Below, piece after piece: positions 54,854 through 62,039 of a stretch of 64,000 nucleotides of DNA (its first letter is position 1; each line of letters begins with the position of its first letter). Under the pieces are notes generated by a model. That model was not told the origin of the DNA. It did no database searches and was given only the letters and a program-made list of their open reading frames with translations. The DNA comes from Phenylobacterium sp. (GTDB lineage Bacteria; Pseudomonadota; Alphaproteobacteria; Caulobacterales; Caulobacteraceae), in assembly GCF_030693625.1 (NCBI RefSeq), contig NZ_JAUYAF010000041.1, forward strand, positions 1-64,000, in the 5' to 3' direction. Made by a program: the position numbers and the translations under genes.

Positions 54854-54904
54854 ATGCTCGTGCGCGAGATTCTTGTACTTGTACGGCGACCTGTCGCGGA
54901 CTGA
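54854..54904 (+). CDS. ilv leader peptide
   Basis: A 16-codon ORF (MLVREILVLVRRPVAD then TGA) with five consecutive branched-chain codons (Ile-Leu-Val-Leu-Val, ATT CTT GTA CTT GTA). A GTG at 54860 has a better spaced GGAG (54849-54852) and would give a 14-residue version. Its stop lies inside the 5' arm of a strong hairpin, and an acetolactate synthase gene follows. This is the standard layout of an amino-acid attenuator leader; transcription attenuation of ilvBN has been described in Caulobacter crescentus. Confidence 0.82.
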   Translation: MLVREILVLVRRPVAD

Positions 54905-54960
54905 CGATCACGTCAGTCTGAACAAGGTCGCTTGCACCGGGCCCCCAGAGGGCCTTTTTT
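54886..54960 (+). terminator. ilv attenuator (pause hairpin and terminator)
   Basis: Pause hairpin: perfect 8-base arms GACTGACG (54899-54906) and CGTCAGTC (54911-54918) around ATCA, overlapping the leader stop codon. An outer pairing GCGACCT (54886-54892) with AGGTCGC (54925-54931) encloses it. Terminator: GGCCC (54940-54944) with GGGCC (54950-54954), then TTTTTT (54955-54960). A ribosome stalled on the Ile/Leu/Val codons would cover the first arm and change the folding; the exact antiterminator pairing is not resolved by eye. Confidence 0.8.
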
Positions 54961-54985
54961 ATTGCCCCACACCAGGCTCCCCGAA

Positions 54986-56779
54986 ATGACCGCCCACCAG
55001 ACCACCATCGAAGCCGATATTGAAACCCTGACCGGCGCCGAGATCGTCGTCCGCGCCATGATCGACCAGGGCGTCGAGGTGCTGTTCGGCTATCCGGGCG
55101 GCGCGGTGCTGCCGATCTACGACGCCCTGTTCGAGGAGACGCGCCTGCAGCACGTGCTGGTGCGCCACGAGCAGGGGGCGACCCACGCCGCCGAGGGCTA
55201 TGCGCGCTCCACCGGCAAGTGCGGCGTGGTCCTGGTCACGTCCGGCCCCGGCGCCACCAATGCGGTCACTGGCATCGTCGACGCCCTGATGGACTCCATC
55301 CCGATGGTGGTCATCACCGGCCAGGTCGCCACCCACCTGATCGGCACCGACGCCTTCCAGGAGTGCGACACGGTCGGCATCACGCGGTCGATCACCAAGC
55401 AGAACTACCTGGTGAAGTCGGTCGAAGAGCTGCCGCGCATCATGCACGAGGCTTTCCACATCGCGACCTCAGGCCGTCCGGGCCCGGTGGTCATCGACAT
55501 CCCCAAGGACGTGCAGTTCTCCCGCGGCGCCTATCAGGGCCCCAAGGCGGTGAAGCACAATCACGAGTACAGCCCGCGCACCAAGGGCGACGTGAACAAG
55601 GTGGCCGAGGCCGCGGCCCTGATCGCCGGGGCGCGCAAGCCGATCCTCTATACCGGCGGCGGCGTCATCAATGCGGGCCCCAAGGCCTCCCAGCTGCTGC
55701 GCGACTTCGCCAAGCTGACCGGCGCGCCGGTGACCTCGACCCTGATGGGCCTGGGCGCCTTCCCGGCGTCTGATCCCCAGTGGCTGGGGATGCTGGGCAT
55801 GCATGGGGCCTATGAGGCCAACCACGCCATGCACGACTGCGACGTCATGGTCTGCATCGGCGCCCGCTTCGACGACCGGGTCACCGGCCGGCTGGACGCC
55901 TTCTCGCCGGGGTCGAAGAAGATTCACATCGACATCGACCCGTCCTCGATCTCCAAGAACGTCAAGGCCGACATCGGCATCGTCGGGGACGCAGGCTCGG
56001 TGCTCGAAGACCTGATCGCCGTCTGGAAGAGCCGCAACCTGTCCACCGACAAGAGCGCCCTGAAGACCTGGTGGAGCGAGATCGACGCCTGGCGCGGTCG
56101 CAAGGGCTTCGCCTATGCCCCGGACTCAAAGCTGATCAAGCCGCAGTACGCCGTCGAGCGGTTGTATGAACTGACCAAGGACCGCGACACCTACATCACC
56201 ACCGAGGTCGGCCAGCACCAGATGTGGGCGGCCCAGTACTATCACTTCGAGCAGCCCAACCGCTGGATGACGTCCGGCGGCCTGGGCACCATGGGCTACG
56301 GCCTGCCGGCCGCCGTGGGCGTGCAGATGGCGCACCCCGACGCCCTGGTCATCGACATCGCCGGCGACGCCAGCGTGCAGATGACCATGCAGGAGATCGC
56401 CACGGCCATTCAGTACGACCTGCCTATCAAGATCTTCATTCTGAACAACGAGTGGATGGGCATGGTCCGCCAGTGGCAGCAGCTGCTGCACGGGGAGCGC
56501 TACAGCCACTCCTATTCGGCCAGCCTGCCCGACTTCGTGAAGATGGCCGAGGCCTTCGGCGGGGTCGGCATCCGGGCGGAAACGCCCGACGAACTGGACG
56601 ACAAGATCCTGGAGATGATCTCGGTGCGCAAACCCGTGCTGTTCGACTGCCGGGTGACCAAGGAAGAGAACTGCTTCCCGATGATCCCGTCCGGCAAGGC
56701 CCACAACGAGATGATCCTGGCCGACGACGGCCGCGACCTGGGCGGCGTCATCGACGACGCCGGCAAGCGGCTGGTCTAG
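54986..56779 (+). CDS. ilvB: Acetolactate synthase large subunit
   Basis: A 597-residue ThDP enzyme, first step of valine/leucine/isoleucine synthesis. ATG 54986 ([15 protein letters not shown]) is the only good start after the terminator. The catalytic glutamate is in [16 protein letters not shown] (~64), the FAD region in the middle, and the ThDP motif [15 protein letters not shown] ... NNEWMG near the C terminus. It is under the attenuator immediately upstream. The small subunit gene follows 2.4 kb downstream, not directly, with four opposite-strand genes between. Equivalent to ilvI/ilvB naming in other genomes. Confidence 0.95.
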   Translation: MTAHQTTIEADIETLTGAEIVVRAMIDQGVEVLFGYPGGAVLPIYDALFEETRLQHVLVRHEQGATHAAEGYARSTGKCGVVLVTSGPGATNAVTGIVDALMDSIPMVVITGQVATHLIGTDAFQECDTVGITRSITKQNYLVKSVEELPRIMHEAFHIATSGRPGPVVIDIPKDVQFSRGAYQGPKAVKHNHEYSPRTKGDVNKVAEAAALIAGARKPILYTGGGVINAGPKASQLLRDFAKLTGAPVTSTLMGLGAFPASDPQWLGMLGMHGAYEANHAMHDCDVMVCIGARFDDRVTGRLDAFSPGSKKIHIDIDPSSISKNVKADIGIVGDAGSVLEDLIAVWKSRNLSTDKSALKTWWSEIDAWRGRKGFAYAPDSKLIKPQYAVERLYELTKDRDTYITTEVGQHQMWAAQYYHFEQPNRWMTSGGLGTMGYGLPAAVGVQMAHPDALVIDIAGDASVQMTMQEIATAIQYDLPIKIFILNNEWMGMVRQWQQLLHGERYSHSYSASLPDFVKMAEAFGGVGIRAETPDELDDKILEMISVRKPVLFDCRVTKEENCFPMIPSGKAHNEMILADDGRDLGGVIDDAGKRLV

Positions 56780-56785
56780 GAATTC

Positions 56786-56819
56786 GGCGGAGGCCGGTAA
56801 GCCCGCCTCCGCCATTTCG
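56786..56819 (+). terminator. Terminator after ilvB
   Basis: GGCGGAGGC (56786-56794) and GCCTCCGCC (56805-56813) form a 9-base stem followed by ATTTCGTTT, shortly after the ilvB stop. It separates ilvB from the convergent MaoC gene at 56821. Confidence 0.7.
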
Positions 56820-56820
56820 T

Positions 56821-57243
56821 TTAGTCGTCGAGGCGGGCCTCGGCGTAGCCGCTGAGCACCTCAACGCCGGCCTGGTTGGTCGTCTTGACGTCGAACTCGG
56901 CGATCTTGGCGCCGTCCTTTTCGGTGATCGCCTTGAGCGTGGCGGTCGCCTCCAGGGTGTCGCCGGGCCAGACCTGGCTGGTGAAACGCACGCCGTACTT
57001 GGTCAGGCGGGCGTCGCCGACATAGTCGGTGAGCATCTTGCCGGTCATGCCCATGGTCAGCATGCCGTGGGCGAAGACCGACGGGTAGCCGGCCACCTGG
57101 GTGGTGAAGATTTCGTCGGTGTGCAGCGGGTTGTAGTCGCCGGACGCGCCCGCGTACTGGACGATCTGGGTCCGCTTCAGGTCTTCCACCAGACGGGCGG
57201 TGTGGGCGTCGCCCACCTTCAATGATTTCGCGCTGAGCGCCAT
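56821..57243 (-). CDS. MaoC-like dehydratase (hotdog fold)
   Basis: A 140-residue single-hotdog MaoC domain, the family of (R)-specific enoyl-CoA hydratases and 3-hydroxyacyl-ACP dehydratases. The catalytic block is YNPLHTDEIFTTQVAGYPSV (Asp and His of the hydratase motif 2) followed by AHGMLTMGMTGKML. It pairs with the FAS1-like dehydratase gene immediately upstream (9 bases gap), the usual heterodimer arrangement such as HadA/HadB-type enzymes. Likely hydrates an acyl-CoA intermediate. Confidence 0.85.
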   Translation of the reverse strand: MALSAKSLKVGDAHTARLVEDLKRTQIVQYAGASGDYNPLHTDEIFTTQVAGYPSVFAHGMLTMGMTGKMLTDYVGDARLTKYGVRFTSQVWPGDTLEATATLKAITEKDGAKIAEFDVKTTNQAGVEVLSGYAEARLDD

Positions 57244-57252
57244 GGGAGCCTC

Positions 57253-57789
57253 CTAGGCTTTCTCTGCGGGTTGCTCGACAGGACGTTCGGTGCGGACACC
57301 GACGCCGCGGGCGGTGATCACCAGTTCGCCCTTCTGGTCGCGGTACTCGGTGACGCTCTCGGAGAAGACCAGCTTGCCCGAGCGCTTGCCTTCCTTCTCC
57401 CAGGTCTTGCCGGGCGTCGTGGTGGCGGTGAGCACGTCGCCGGCCTTTAGCGGGCGATGATATTCGAAGTGCTGTTCGGCATGCAGGCCGCCGCCTCCAC
57501 CGCCGCCACCGCCACCCGGTGCGCGGGTGATGCCGGTGGCGTTCTTGCCCGAGCCGAACCAGGGCTGGCCGATCTTGGGCCGCAGGCCGTAGTCGGGATC
57601 AAACTGGGCGCTGGCCTGGGCGAAGGTGGGCGGAGCGATGATGCCGCCAGCCTCCGTGGTCTTGGCGTAGTCGGCGTCGGAATAGACGCGGTTATCGTCG
57701 CCCACCGATCGGGCGAACATGAGGATGTGCCCCGCTTCCACGGGGAATGTCTTGGTGGCCAATTGGCGCTCCCTCTCCTGTGCGGTCAT
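57253..57789 (-). CDS. FAS1-like/MaoC N-terminal dehydratase subunit
   Basis: A 178-residue MaoC_dehydrat_N-type hotdog protein (TFPVEAGHILMFARSVGDDNRVY; IIAPPTFAQ), lacking its own catalytic His and complementing the downstream catalytic subunit. At ~98-108 it has an uninterrupted run of about nine glycines encoded by mixed codons (+ strand positions ~57490-57520), not usual in the family. Nine bases before the partner gene. Substrate unknown; candidates are acyl-CoA hydration in fatty-acid or steroid-like side-chain breakdown. Confidence 0.8.
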   Translation of the reverse strand: MTAQERERQLATKTFPVEAGHILMFARSVGDDNRVYSDADYAKTTEAGGIIAPPTFAQASAQFDPDYGLRPKIGQPWFGSGKNATGITRAPGGGGGGGGGGLHAEQHFEYHRPLKAGDVLTATTTPGKTWEKEGKRSGKLVFSESVTEYRDQKGELVITARGVGVRTERPVEQPAEKA

Positions 57790-57853
57790 TGCCGCGTGTC
57801 TCGTCCCGGCGGACCGGGGCGGTGAAATCCTATACCGGCATCGTCCCGGCGAG

Positions 57854-58471
57854 CTAGCGCGCCGTCCATTCCGGCTGGCCGATCATGCTAACCCGGATGA
57901 GACGGCCATGCAGGGCCACCTCCCGGAACTGGTAGAGCCAGGCGGCGGTGGGCGGGTTGATCCAGTTGTCGTCGGCGAACATCCGCAGGATCGGCTCGCC
58001 GCCGTCGGGGTGATCCTCGCTCATCGGCGAGTCGGGATGGTTCAGGCGCTCGACGGGCTCGAACCAGGCGCGGTCCACCTCGGTGGGGTCGGGGTTCAGG
58101 CTGAGGGTCTCGTCGGTCCAGAACACCACCGGGGTTACGATATGGCCGCCCAGGGTGAGGAAGTCGTCCAGCAGGCCAAGCGCCTCCTGCGGGGTGATGG
58201 CGACGCCGAGTTCTTCGGAGGTCTCACGGATCGCGGCGGTGACGGCGTCTTCCCCCGGCTCCAGATTGCCCCCCGGCAAGGCGTAGTTGCCGGCGCCCCG
58301 GCGCATGGTGAGCGCCCGGCGGGTCAGCAGATAGGTGAGTTCGCCGTCCTTCGTGGACAGCACGATGGCCACGGCCGCGCGCCGGCGCCCGGTCGGATCC
58401 AGGGCGCGGCGCGGAAAGGCCGCGAGGTTGGCGGCGATGGCGTCCCGGTCTGCATGCATGTCGCCAAGCAT
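57854..58471 (-). CDS. NUDIX hydrolase
   Basis: A 205-residue NUDIX protein with the box GGNLEPGEDAVTAAIRETSEELG near residues 70-93 (REx2EE with the metal-binding glutamates intact). The N-terminal part with FPRRALDPTGRRRAAVAIVLS resembles CoA-diphosphatase (NudL-like) proteins. It could degrade CoA or nucleotide derivatives. Start at 58471; an ATG four codons later is possible. Gap of 64 bases to the FAS1-like gene. Confidence 0.85.
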   Translation of the reverse strand: MLGDMHADRDAIAANLAAFPRRALDPTGRRRAAVAIVLSTKDGELTYLLTRRALTMRRGAGNYALPGGNLEPGEDAVTAAIRETSEELGVAITPQEALGLLDDFLTLGGHIVTPVVFWTDETLSLNPDPTEVDRAWFEPVERLNHPDSPMSEDHPDGGEPILRMFADDNWINPPTAAWLYQFREVALHGRLIRVSMIGQPEWTAR

Positions 58472-58499
58472 GCCGACCTGGGCCGCCAGGGCAAGGCGC

Positions 58500-59021
58500 T
58501 TACGCCTTCAAACGCATCGGGCCCATGAAGTCGCGCTTGCCGAGCGGCACGCCCTGCATGCGCAGGATGTCGTAGGCGGTGGTGGCGTGAAAATGCAGGT
58601 TGGGCAGGGAGAAGGACATCAGGAAGGTCTCGGCGGTGAAGCCCAGCCGCAGCGAACCCATCACGAAGGCCATGTCCTGGCCCTCGAAGCCGTTGACCTC
58701 GGCGGGGTCCAGGGCCTTCAGCGAGGCGATGGCGTCGGCCACCAGCTTCTGCAGATCAGCGTAGCTGAGCGGCGGGGTCGCGCCCCCGGGCGAGAAGGTC
58801 CCTGCCCGCACGCCGTCGATGGCGTCGATGGAGTGGTGCGCCACCGAGGAGATCTGGAACCAGAAGGGCAGCATGTCGGGGAACAGGCGGATGTCGACGA
58901 TCGAGTCGGGGTCGACATTGTTGTCGGTGAAGTGAGACAGGCCCCGGTCCAGGAAACCCGAGACGCCGCCCAAGGACTGCAGGAATGAGCCGACGCTGAC
59001 GTCGTAGAGTGAAATCGCCAT
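58500..59021 (-). CDS. DUF1993 domain-containing protein
   Basis: A 173-residue protein of the DUF1993 family; start 59021 (MAISLYDVSVGSFLQSLGG). The four-helix DinB-like pattern is seen in RLFPDMLPFWFQISSVAHHSIDAI and FLMSFSLPNLHFHATTAYDILR, with two conserved histidines (HH and H.H) that could bind metal. Function unknown. Last of the four genes lying between ilvB and ilvN on the opposite strand. Confidence 0.82.
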   Translation of the reverse strand: MAISLYDVSVGSFLQSLGGVSGFLDRGLSHFTDNNVDPDSIVDIRLFPDMLPFWFQISSVAHHSIDAIDGVRAGTFSPGGATPPLSYADLQKLVADAIASLKALDPAEVNGFEGQDMAFVMGSLRLGFTAETFLMSFSLPNLHFHATTAYDILRMQGVPLGKRDFMGPMRLKA

Positions 59022-59166
59022 GGCCTGAGGCCTCCCGTGTTTTGTGGTTATGCCTGTTCTCCGCCATCGCCCCCGGGGAAGGCCAGTGATTTTCGGGCAT
59101 TCCCATCCCTTGCCCGCCGGACGCGCTTGTGACACCTCCGTGCCGACGCTTTCGTACGAGATCCGC

Positions 59167-59715
59167 ATGTCCGACACCCAGCCCGCCTCCGTCTATGACC
59201 TGACCCCTTCGGAAGAGTCCGAGAGCCTGGCGACCTTCGCCATCCTGGTGGACAATGAGCCGGGGGTTCTGCACCGGCTGGTGGGGCTGTTCGCGGCGCG
59301 GGGCTACAATATCGAGAGCCTGACGGTGGCCGAGACCGACCGCCGCGCGCACACCTCGCGCGTCACCATCGTCACCCGGGGCACCCCGCATGTGCTGATG
59401 CAGATCGAGGCCCAGCTCGAGAAGATGGTGGCCACGCGCCACGTGCAGGACATCACCCGAGATCCCAACGGCCTGGAACGCGAACTGGCCCTGGTGAAGG
59501 TGAAGGGATCGGGCGGCGACCGGGTCGAGGCCCTGCGCATCGCCGATATCTTCCGCGCCAAGGTCCTGGACACCACCATCGACAGCTTCATCTTCGAACT
59601 GACCGGCGCCTCGTCGAAGATCGACAAGTTTGTCGACCTGATGCGGCCACTGGGCCTGGTGGAGCTGTCGCGGACCGGGGTGCTCTCGATCACCCGCGGG
59701 GCCGAGGTTTTCTAG
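59167..59715 (+). CDS. ilvN: Acetolactate synthase small subunit
   Basis: A 182-residue regulatory subunit. ATG 59167 (MSDTQPASVYDL). The ACT domain (FAILVDNEPGVLHRLVGLFAARGYNIESLTV) senses valine and the C-terminal ALS_ss_C domain follows (VEALRIADIFRAKVLDTT). Normally ilvN follows ilvB directly; here it is preceded by four reverse-strand genes, so it has its own promoter. Its N-terminal extension of ~18 residues is moderately acidic. Confidence 0.95.
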   Translation: MSDTQPASVYDLTPSEESESLATFAILVDNEPGVLHRLVGLFAARGYNIESLTVAETDRRAHTSRVTIVTRGTPHVLMQIEAQLEKMVATRHVQDITRDPNGLERELALVKVKGSGGDRVEALRIADIFRAKVLDTTIDSFIFELTGASSKIDKFVDLMRPLGLVELSRTGVLSITRGAEVF

Positions 59716-60267
59716 AACTTCGATTCAGACACGCAAGCTCGCGAAAAACAGACCGCTTGGACGGTTTGTTTGTTGACGCCGCGTCCGCGCGGGTGTCTCT
59801 TCCTCCCAACGACGAGGCTGATCGGCGCGGGTCCCAACCGGGGCGTGAACCAGAACCGGCCCGACGGGGATTTGGAAACAACAGGCGATCCATTCATCGC
59901 CAGCCTGCTTTTAGTTGATTGATTTATTTTGCAATTTTGCGTCCCAGCCCAATTTCTGGGTCAGGTCGCGTGAGTCGTTTTCACTTGGACGAATTTGACA
60001 TTCAGACGGCCGGGCGCCGGCGGCTCTTCCAGGATGCCGCGGGCGCCATGGCTCACCTTCGGCGCCGGCGTCCGTGCGGTTTCGCATGGGCGCCGCGCTC
60101 CGATATCGGGCGCGGGAATTCACAGATCACAGAGGTCCTCCCAAGCGGTCGCAAAGATCGTCTGGGCACTGGCACCGGCGCGCGAGACGCGTCGGCGCCC
60201 CTTTTCTTCACCTTGCCACCCGTGGCGGAACAGCCGCAGGATGCCGCAGGGTTGGGAGGCCACTGAT
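59716..60267. other. Intergenic region after ilvN
   Basis: This 552-base stretch holds no ORF I trust. Small minus-strand frames near 59690-59897 and a plus-strand frame from GTG 59970 lack starts with good ribosome-binding sites and have composition of read-through. The sequence around 59921-59950 is clearly less GC-rich. A weak hairpin (CCCA/TGGG near 59949-59958) is all I see. An RNA gene cannot be excluded. Confidence 0.4.
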
Positions 60268-60933
60268 ATGGGCGGCAAGGGCGACACTGTCCCCGAGGCG
60301 CGGCGCAGCCAGGCGGAGCGCACAGCCAGCATGCGCGCCCGGCTGATCGACGCCGCCGTCGACTGCCTGAACCGGCTGGGCTACTCAGCAACCACGCTTT
60401 CGACCATCGCCGAGGCCGCGGGCGTCAGCCGCGGCGGCATGCTGCACCAGTTCCCGTCCAAGGTGGACCTGATGCTGGCGGTGGTGGCCTACGCCTCGGG
60501 CGCCGACGAGCGGTCGCACCAGCCCCCGGCCCTCAACGACGACGACGACAAGCTGGCCTTCTTCATGTCGCGGACCGAGACGACCTGGACGGTCCTGATC
60601 CAGGAGCCGGCCATGGCCAAGCTCGAGATCATGATGGCCGCGCGCTCCGACAAGGTGCTGGCCGCCAAGCTGCCCGACATGTTCAACAGCATCGAACAGA
60701 ACCGCCGCCAGCGGATGTGGGAGCTGGCCCAGGAGATCGGCATCGAGGACCGCGAGGCTGTCGACGCCATGGTCGGCCTGCACATGGCGGCCATGCGCGG
60801 CCTGGCCATGGAGCTGCTGGTGACCGGCGACCGCGACCAGGTGGAGCGGTCCTTCGGCCTGTTGAAGTCCTACAAGGACAGCCTGATCGCCGGCCTGATC
60901 GCCAAGGCCAAGGAAGCCCGCGCCAGCGCCTAG
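60268..60933 (+). CDS. TetR family transcriptional regulator
   Basis: A 221-residue regulator with ATG 60268 after a GGGAGG Shine-Dalgarno. The N-terminal HTH spans residues ~20-65 (SATTLSTIAEAAGVSRGGMLHQFPSKVDLM). A C-terminal ligand domain ends with a basic tail. The target is unknown; the adjacent gene on the other strand (60930) overlaps its 3' end by four bases and is a membrane protein. A 552-base upstream gap suggests a separate transcript. Confidence 0.85.
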   Translation: MGGKGDTVPEARRSQAERTASMRARLIDAAVDCLNRLGYSATTLSTIAEAAGVSRGGMLHQFPSKVDLMLAVVAYASGADERSHQPPALNDDDDKLAFFMSRTETTWTVLIQEPAMAKLEIMMAARSDKVLAAKLPDMFNSIEQNRRQRMWELAQEIGIEDREAVDAMVGLHMAAMRGLAMELLVTGDRDQVERSFGLLKSYKDSLIAGLIAKAKEARASA

Positions 60934-61508
60934 GCCACGGCCCCTTCCGGAACTTCCCGCGCCGCGATGATCCGCCGGCGCACGACCGTCCGCATGGTCA
61001 GGTACTGGACGGCGAACAGCGCGACCTTCGAGGCCGTGGGGAAGATGGCCATGAAGACGACCCAGTGGGCGGTGAAGGCCACGGCCACCACCGCGTTGGC
61101 GACCCCGCTGACGAACATCAGCCCGGCCCAGACATAGCCGAACACCACCATGACATCCTCGCCATGACCCGCCGCGATGGGCGGCAGGTAGCGCAGCATC
61201 CAGCCGCGCTGGAGCATGAAGGCGCCCACCAGAAGGTAGATGATGGTGGGCTTGACCATCAGGAAGCGCATGTCGTGGGTCAGCAGGCTGGCCGTGCCGA
61301 ACACCAGGACAAGGGCGAGGCCCAACCACTGCAACGGCGCGACGGGGCGGTTGATGACCTTGAGGATGGCCACCTGCGCCACGCCGATGGCGATGGCGAC
61401 GCCGGCGGCGATGGCCGCATCGACCTTGAGGGCCACCAGGACCAGAAAGACGATGGTCGCCAGGAAATCCAGGACGAGGGGTCGGGCGGCGTAGATCAGG
61501 GGGTGCAT
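60930..61508 (-). CDS. Septation protein A (YciB/IspZ)-like membrane protein
   Basis: A 192-residue protein with about five membrane helices; start 61508 (MHPLIYAARPLVLDFLATI). The frame extends upstream into the tmRNA locus, but that part is antisense RNA sequence. The segment MVKPTIIYLLVGAFML is the characteristic IspA/YciB motif. YciB-family proteins influence cell-envelope synthesis and division. Convergent to the TetR gene, divergent from ssrA. Confidence 0.7.
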   Translation of the reverse strand: MHPLIYAARPLVLDFLATIVFLVLVALKVDAAIAAGVAIAIGVAQVAILKVINRPVAPLQWLGLALVLVFGTASLLTHDMRFLMVKPTIIYLLVGAFMLQRGWMLRYLPPIAAGHGEDVMVVFGYVWAGLMFVSGVANAVVAVAFTAHWVVFMAIFPTASKVALFAVQYLTMRTVVRRRIIAAREVPEGAVA

Positions 61509-61596
61509 GGGAAGCCTAAGGGGGTGCGAAACGTGATCGCGCAAGGCTAGGGGATGAGGCCGATCTCTCCCTAACCCGCTCGCGCACAATCGGTGG

Positions 61597-61654
61597 CCGT
61601 CCACGCACCCGCTCGCCCATTCACACCTCGTGGACGGCAAGATGGGTGTTTTTT
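61597..61654 (+). repeat. Hairpin region upstream of ssrA
   Basis: Perfect 9-base inverted repeat CCGTCCACG (61597-61605) and CGTGGACGG (61629-61637), plus an alternative CGCCCAT/ATGGGTG pair (61614-61620, 61642-61648) that is followed by TTTTTT (61649-61654). These could be part of the tmRNA precursor, an intrinsic terminator on the + strand, or both alternative folds. Confidence 0.5.
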
Positions 61655-61689
61655 CCATCGGTTCTTCAAATCGGAACCCAGCACGCCTA

Positions 61690-61985
61690 TATGTGCAGGG
61701 TCGGGTTTCGGCCCGACTATGAGGATAAACGCGCACGTAATAAGCGGACTGGACCCGGGTGCGATTCCCGGCGGCTCCACCAATCTTCCCCCGGTTATCG
61801 CGGGCAAGTGCGGGGCCGATCAGCATCGACAGACGTCTAAAGGTGTTGCTTTCTTCCGGCTTGGCCCACCGTTTCGGGCCTTTATCTAAATGCGAACGAT
61901 AACTTCGCTGAAGAAGTCCGTTTGGCCGCGTAAGCGACCCGATAGATTTCGACCTAAACTCCTAGCGTCTTAGCAGCGCTAGGCG
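61690..61985 (+). ncRNA. ssrA: tmRNA, two-piece permuted form
   Basis: Circularly permuted alphaproteobacterial tmRNA. The acceptor piece (start approximate, ~61697) contains a GTCGGG/CCCGAC hairpin, the T arm CCGGG-TGCGATT-CCCGG and ends ...CGGCTCC-A-CCA at 61782. After a 29-base spacer the coding piece begins at 61812 with GGGGCCG, which pairs with CGGCTCC through seven base pairs (one G-U), and continues with the D-arm segment, a first hairpin, the tag ORF and a hairpin CCTAGCG/CGCTAGG (61961-61983). Removal of the spacer gives two RNAs joined by the acceptor stem. It rescues stalled ribosomes. Confidence 0.92.
61892..61933 (+). CDS. tmRNA proteolysis tag
   Basis: Tag reading frame GCG to TAA within the coding piece, encoding ANDNFAEEVRLAA after the alanine carried by the tmRNA. 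The start AND.. and LAA end are the hallmarks of ClpXP-recognised tags; the Caulobacter tag as I recall it is AANDNFAEEFAVAA, so residues 1-8 match and the last five differ, resembling the RLAA ending of rhizobial tags. Confidence 0.9.
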   Translation, partial: ANDNFAEEVRLAA

Positions 61986-61991
61986 GGGCCC

Positions 61992-62026
61992 GGAGGGCGC
62001 CTTGCAACAGAAGCCCTCCACCTTTC
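61992..62026 (+). terminator. ssrA terminator
   Basis: GGAGGGC (61992-61998) and GCCCTCC (62013-62019) form a stem after the coding piece, followed by ACCTTTCTTTCC. It lies between ssrA and the convergent AlgX-like gene that ends at 62040. Confidence 0.7.
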
Positions 62027-62039
62027 TTTCCTCCCCACA

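Noticed and set aside
59970..60266. 98-codon frame before the TetR gene
   Set aside because: GTG start with weak ribosome-binding site, Arg-rich composition with no family pattern.
61508..61826. Upstream extension of the septation-like gene (AGNRTR...-type residues)
   Set aside because: This part is the reverse complement of the tmRNA acceptor and spacer; such peptides are a known artefact of tRNA-like 3' ends.
61593..61889. Short plus-strand ORF over the ssrA acceptor piece
   Set aside because: It overlaps the RNA gene; the conserved structures explain the sequence better than a protein.
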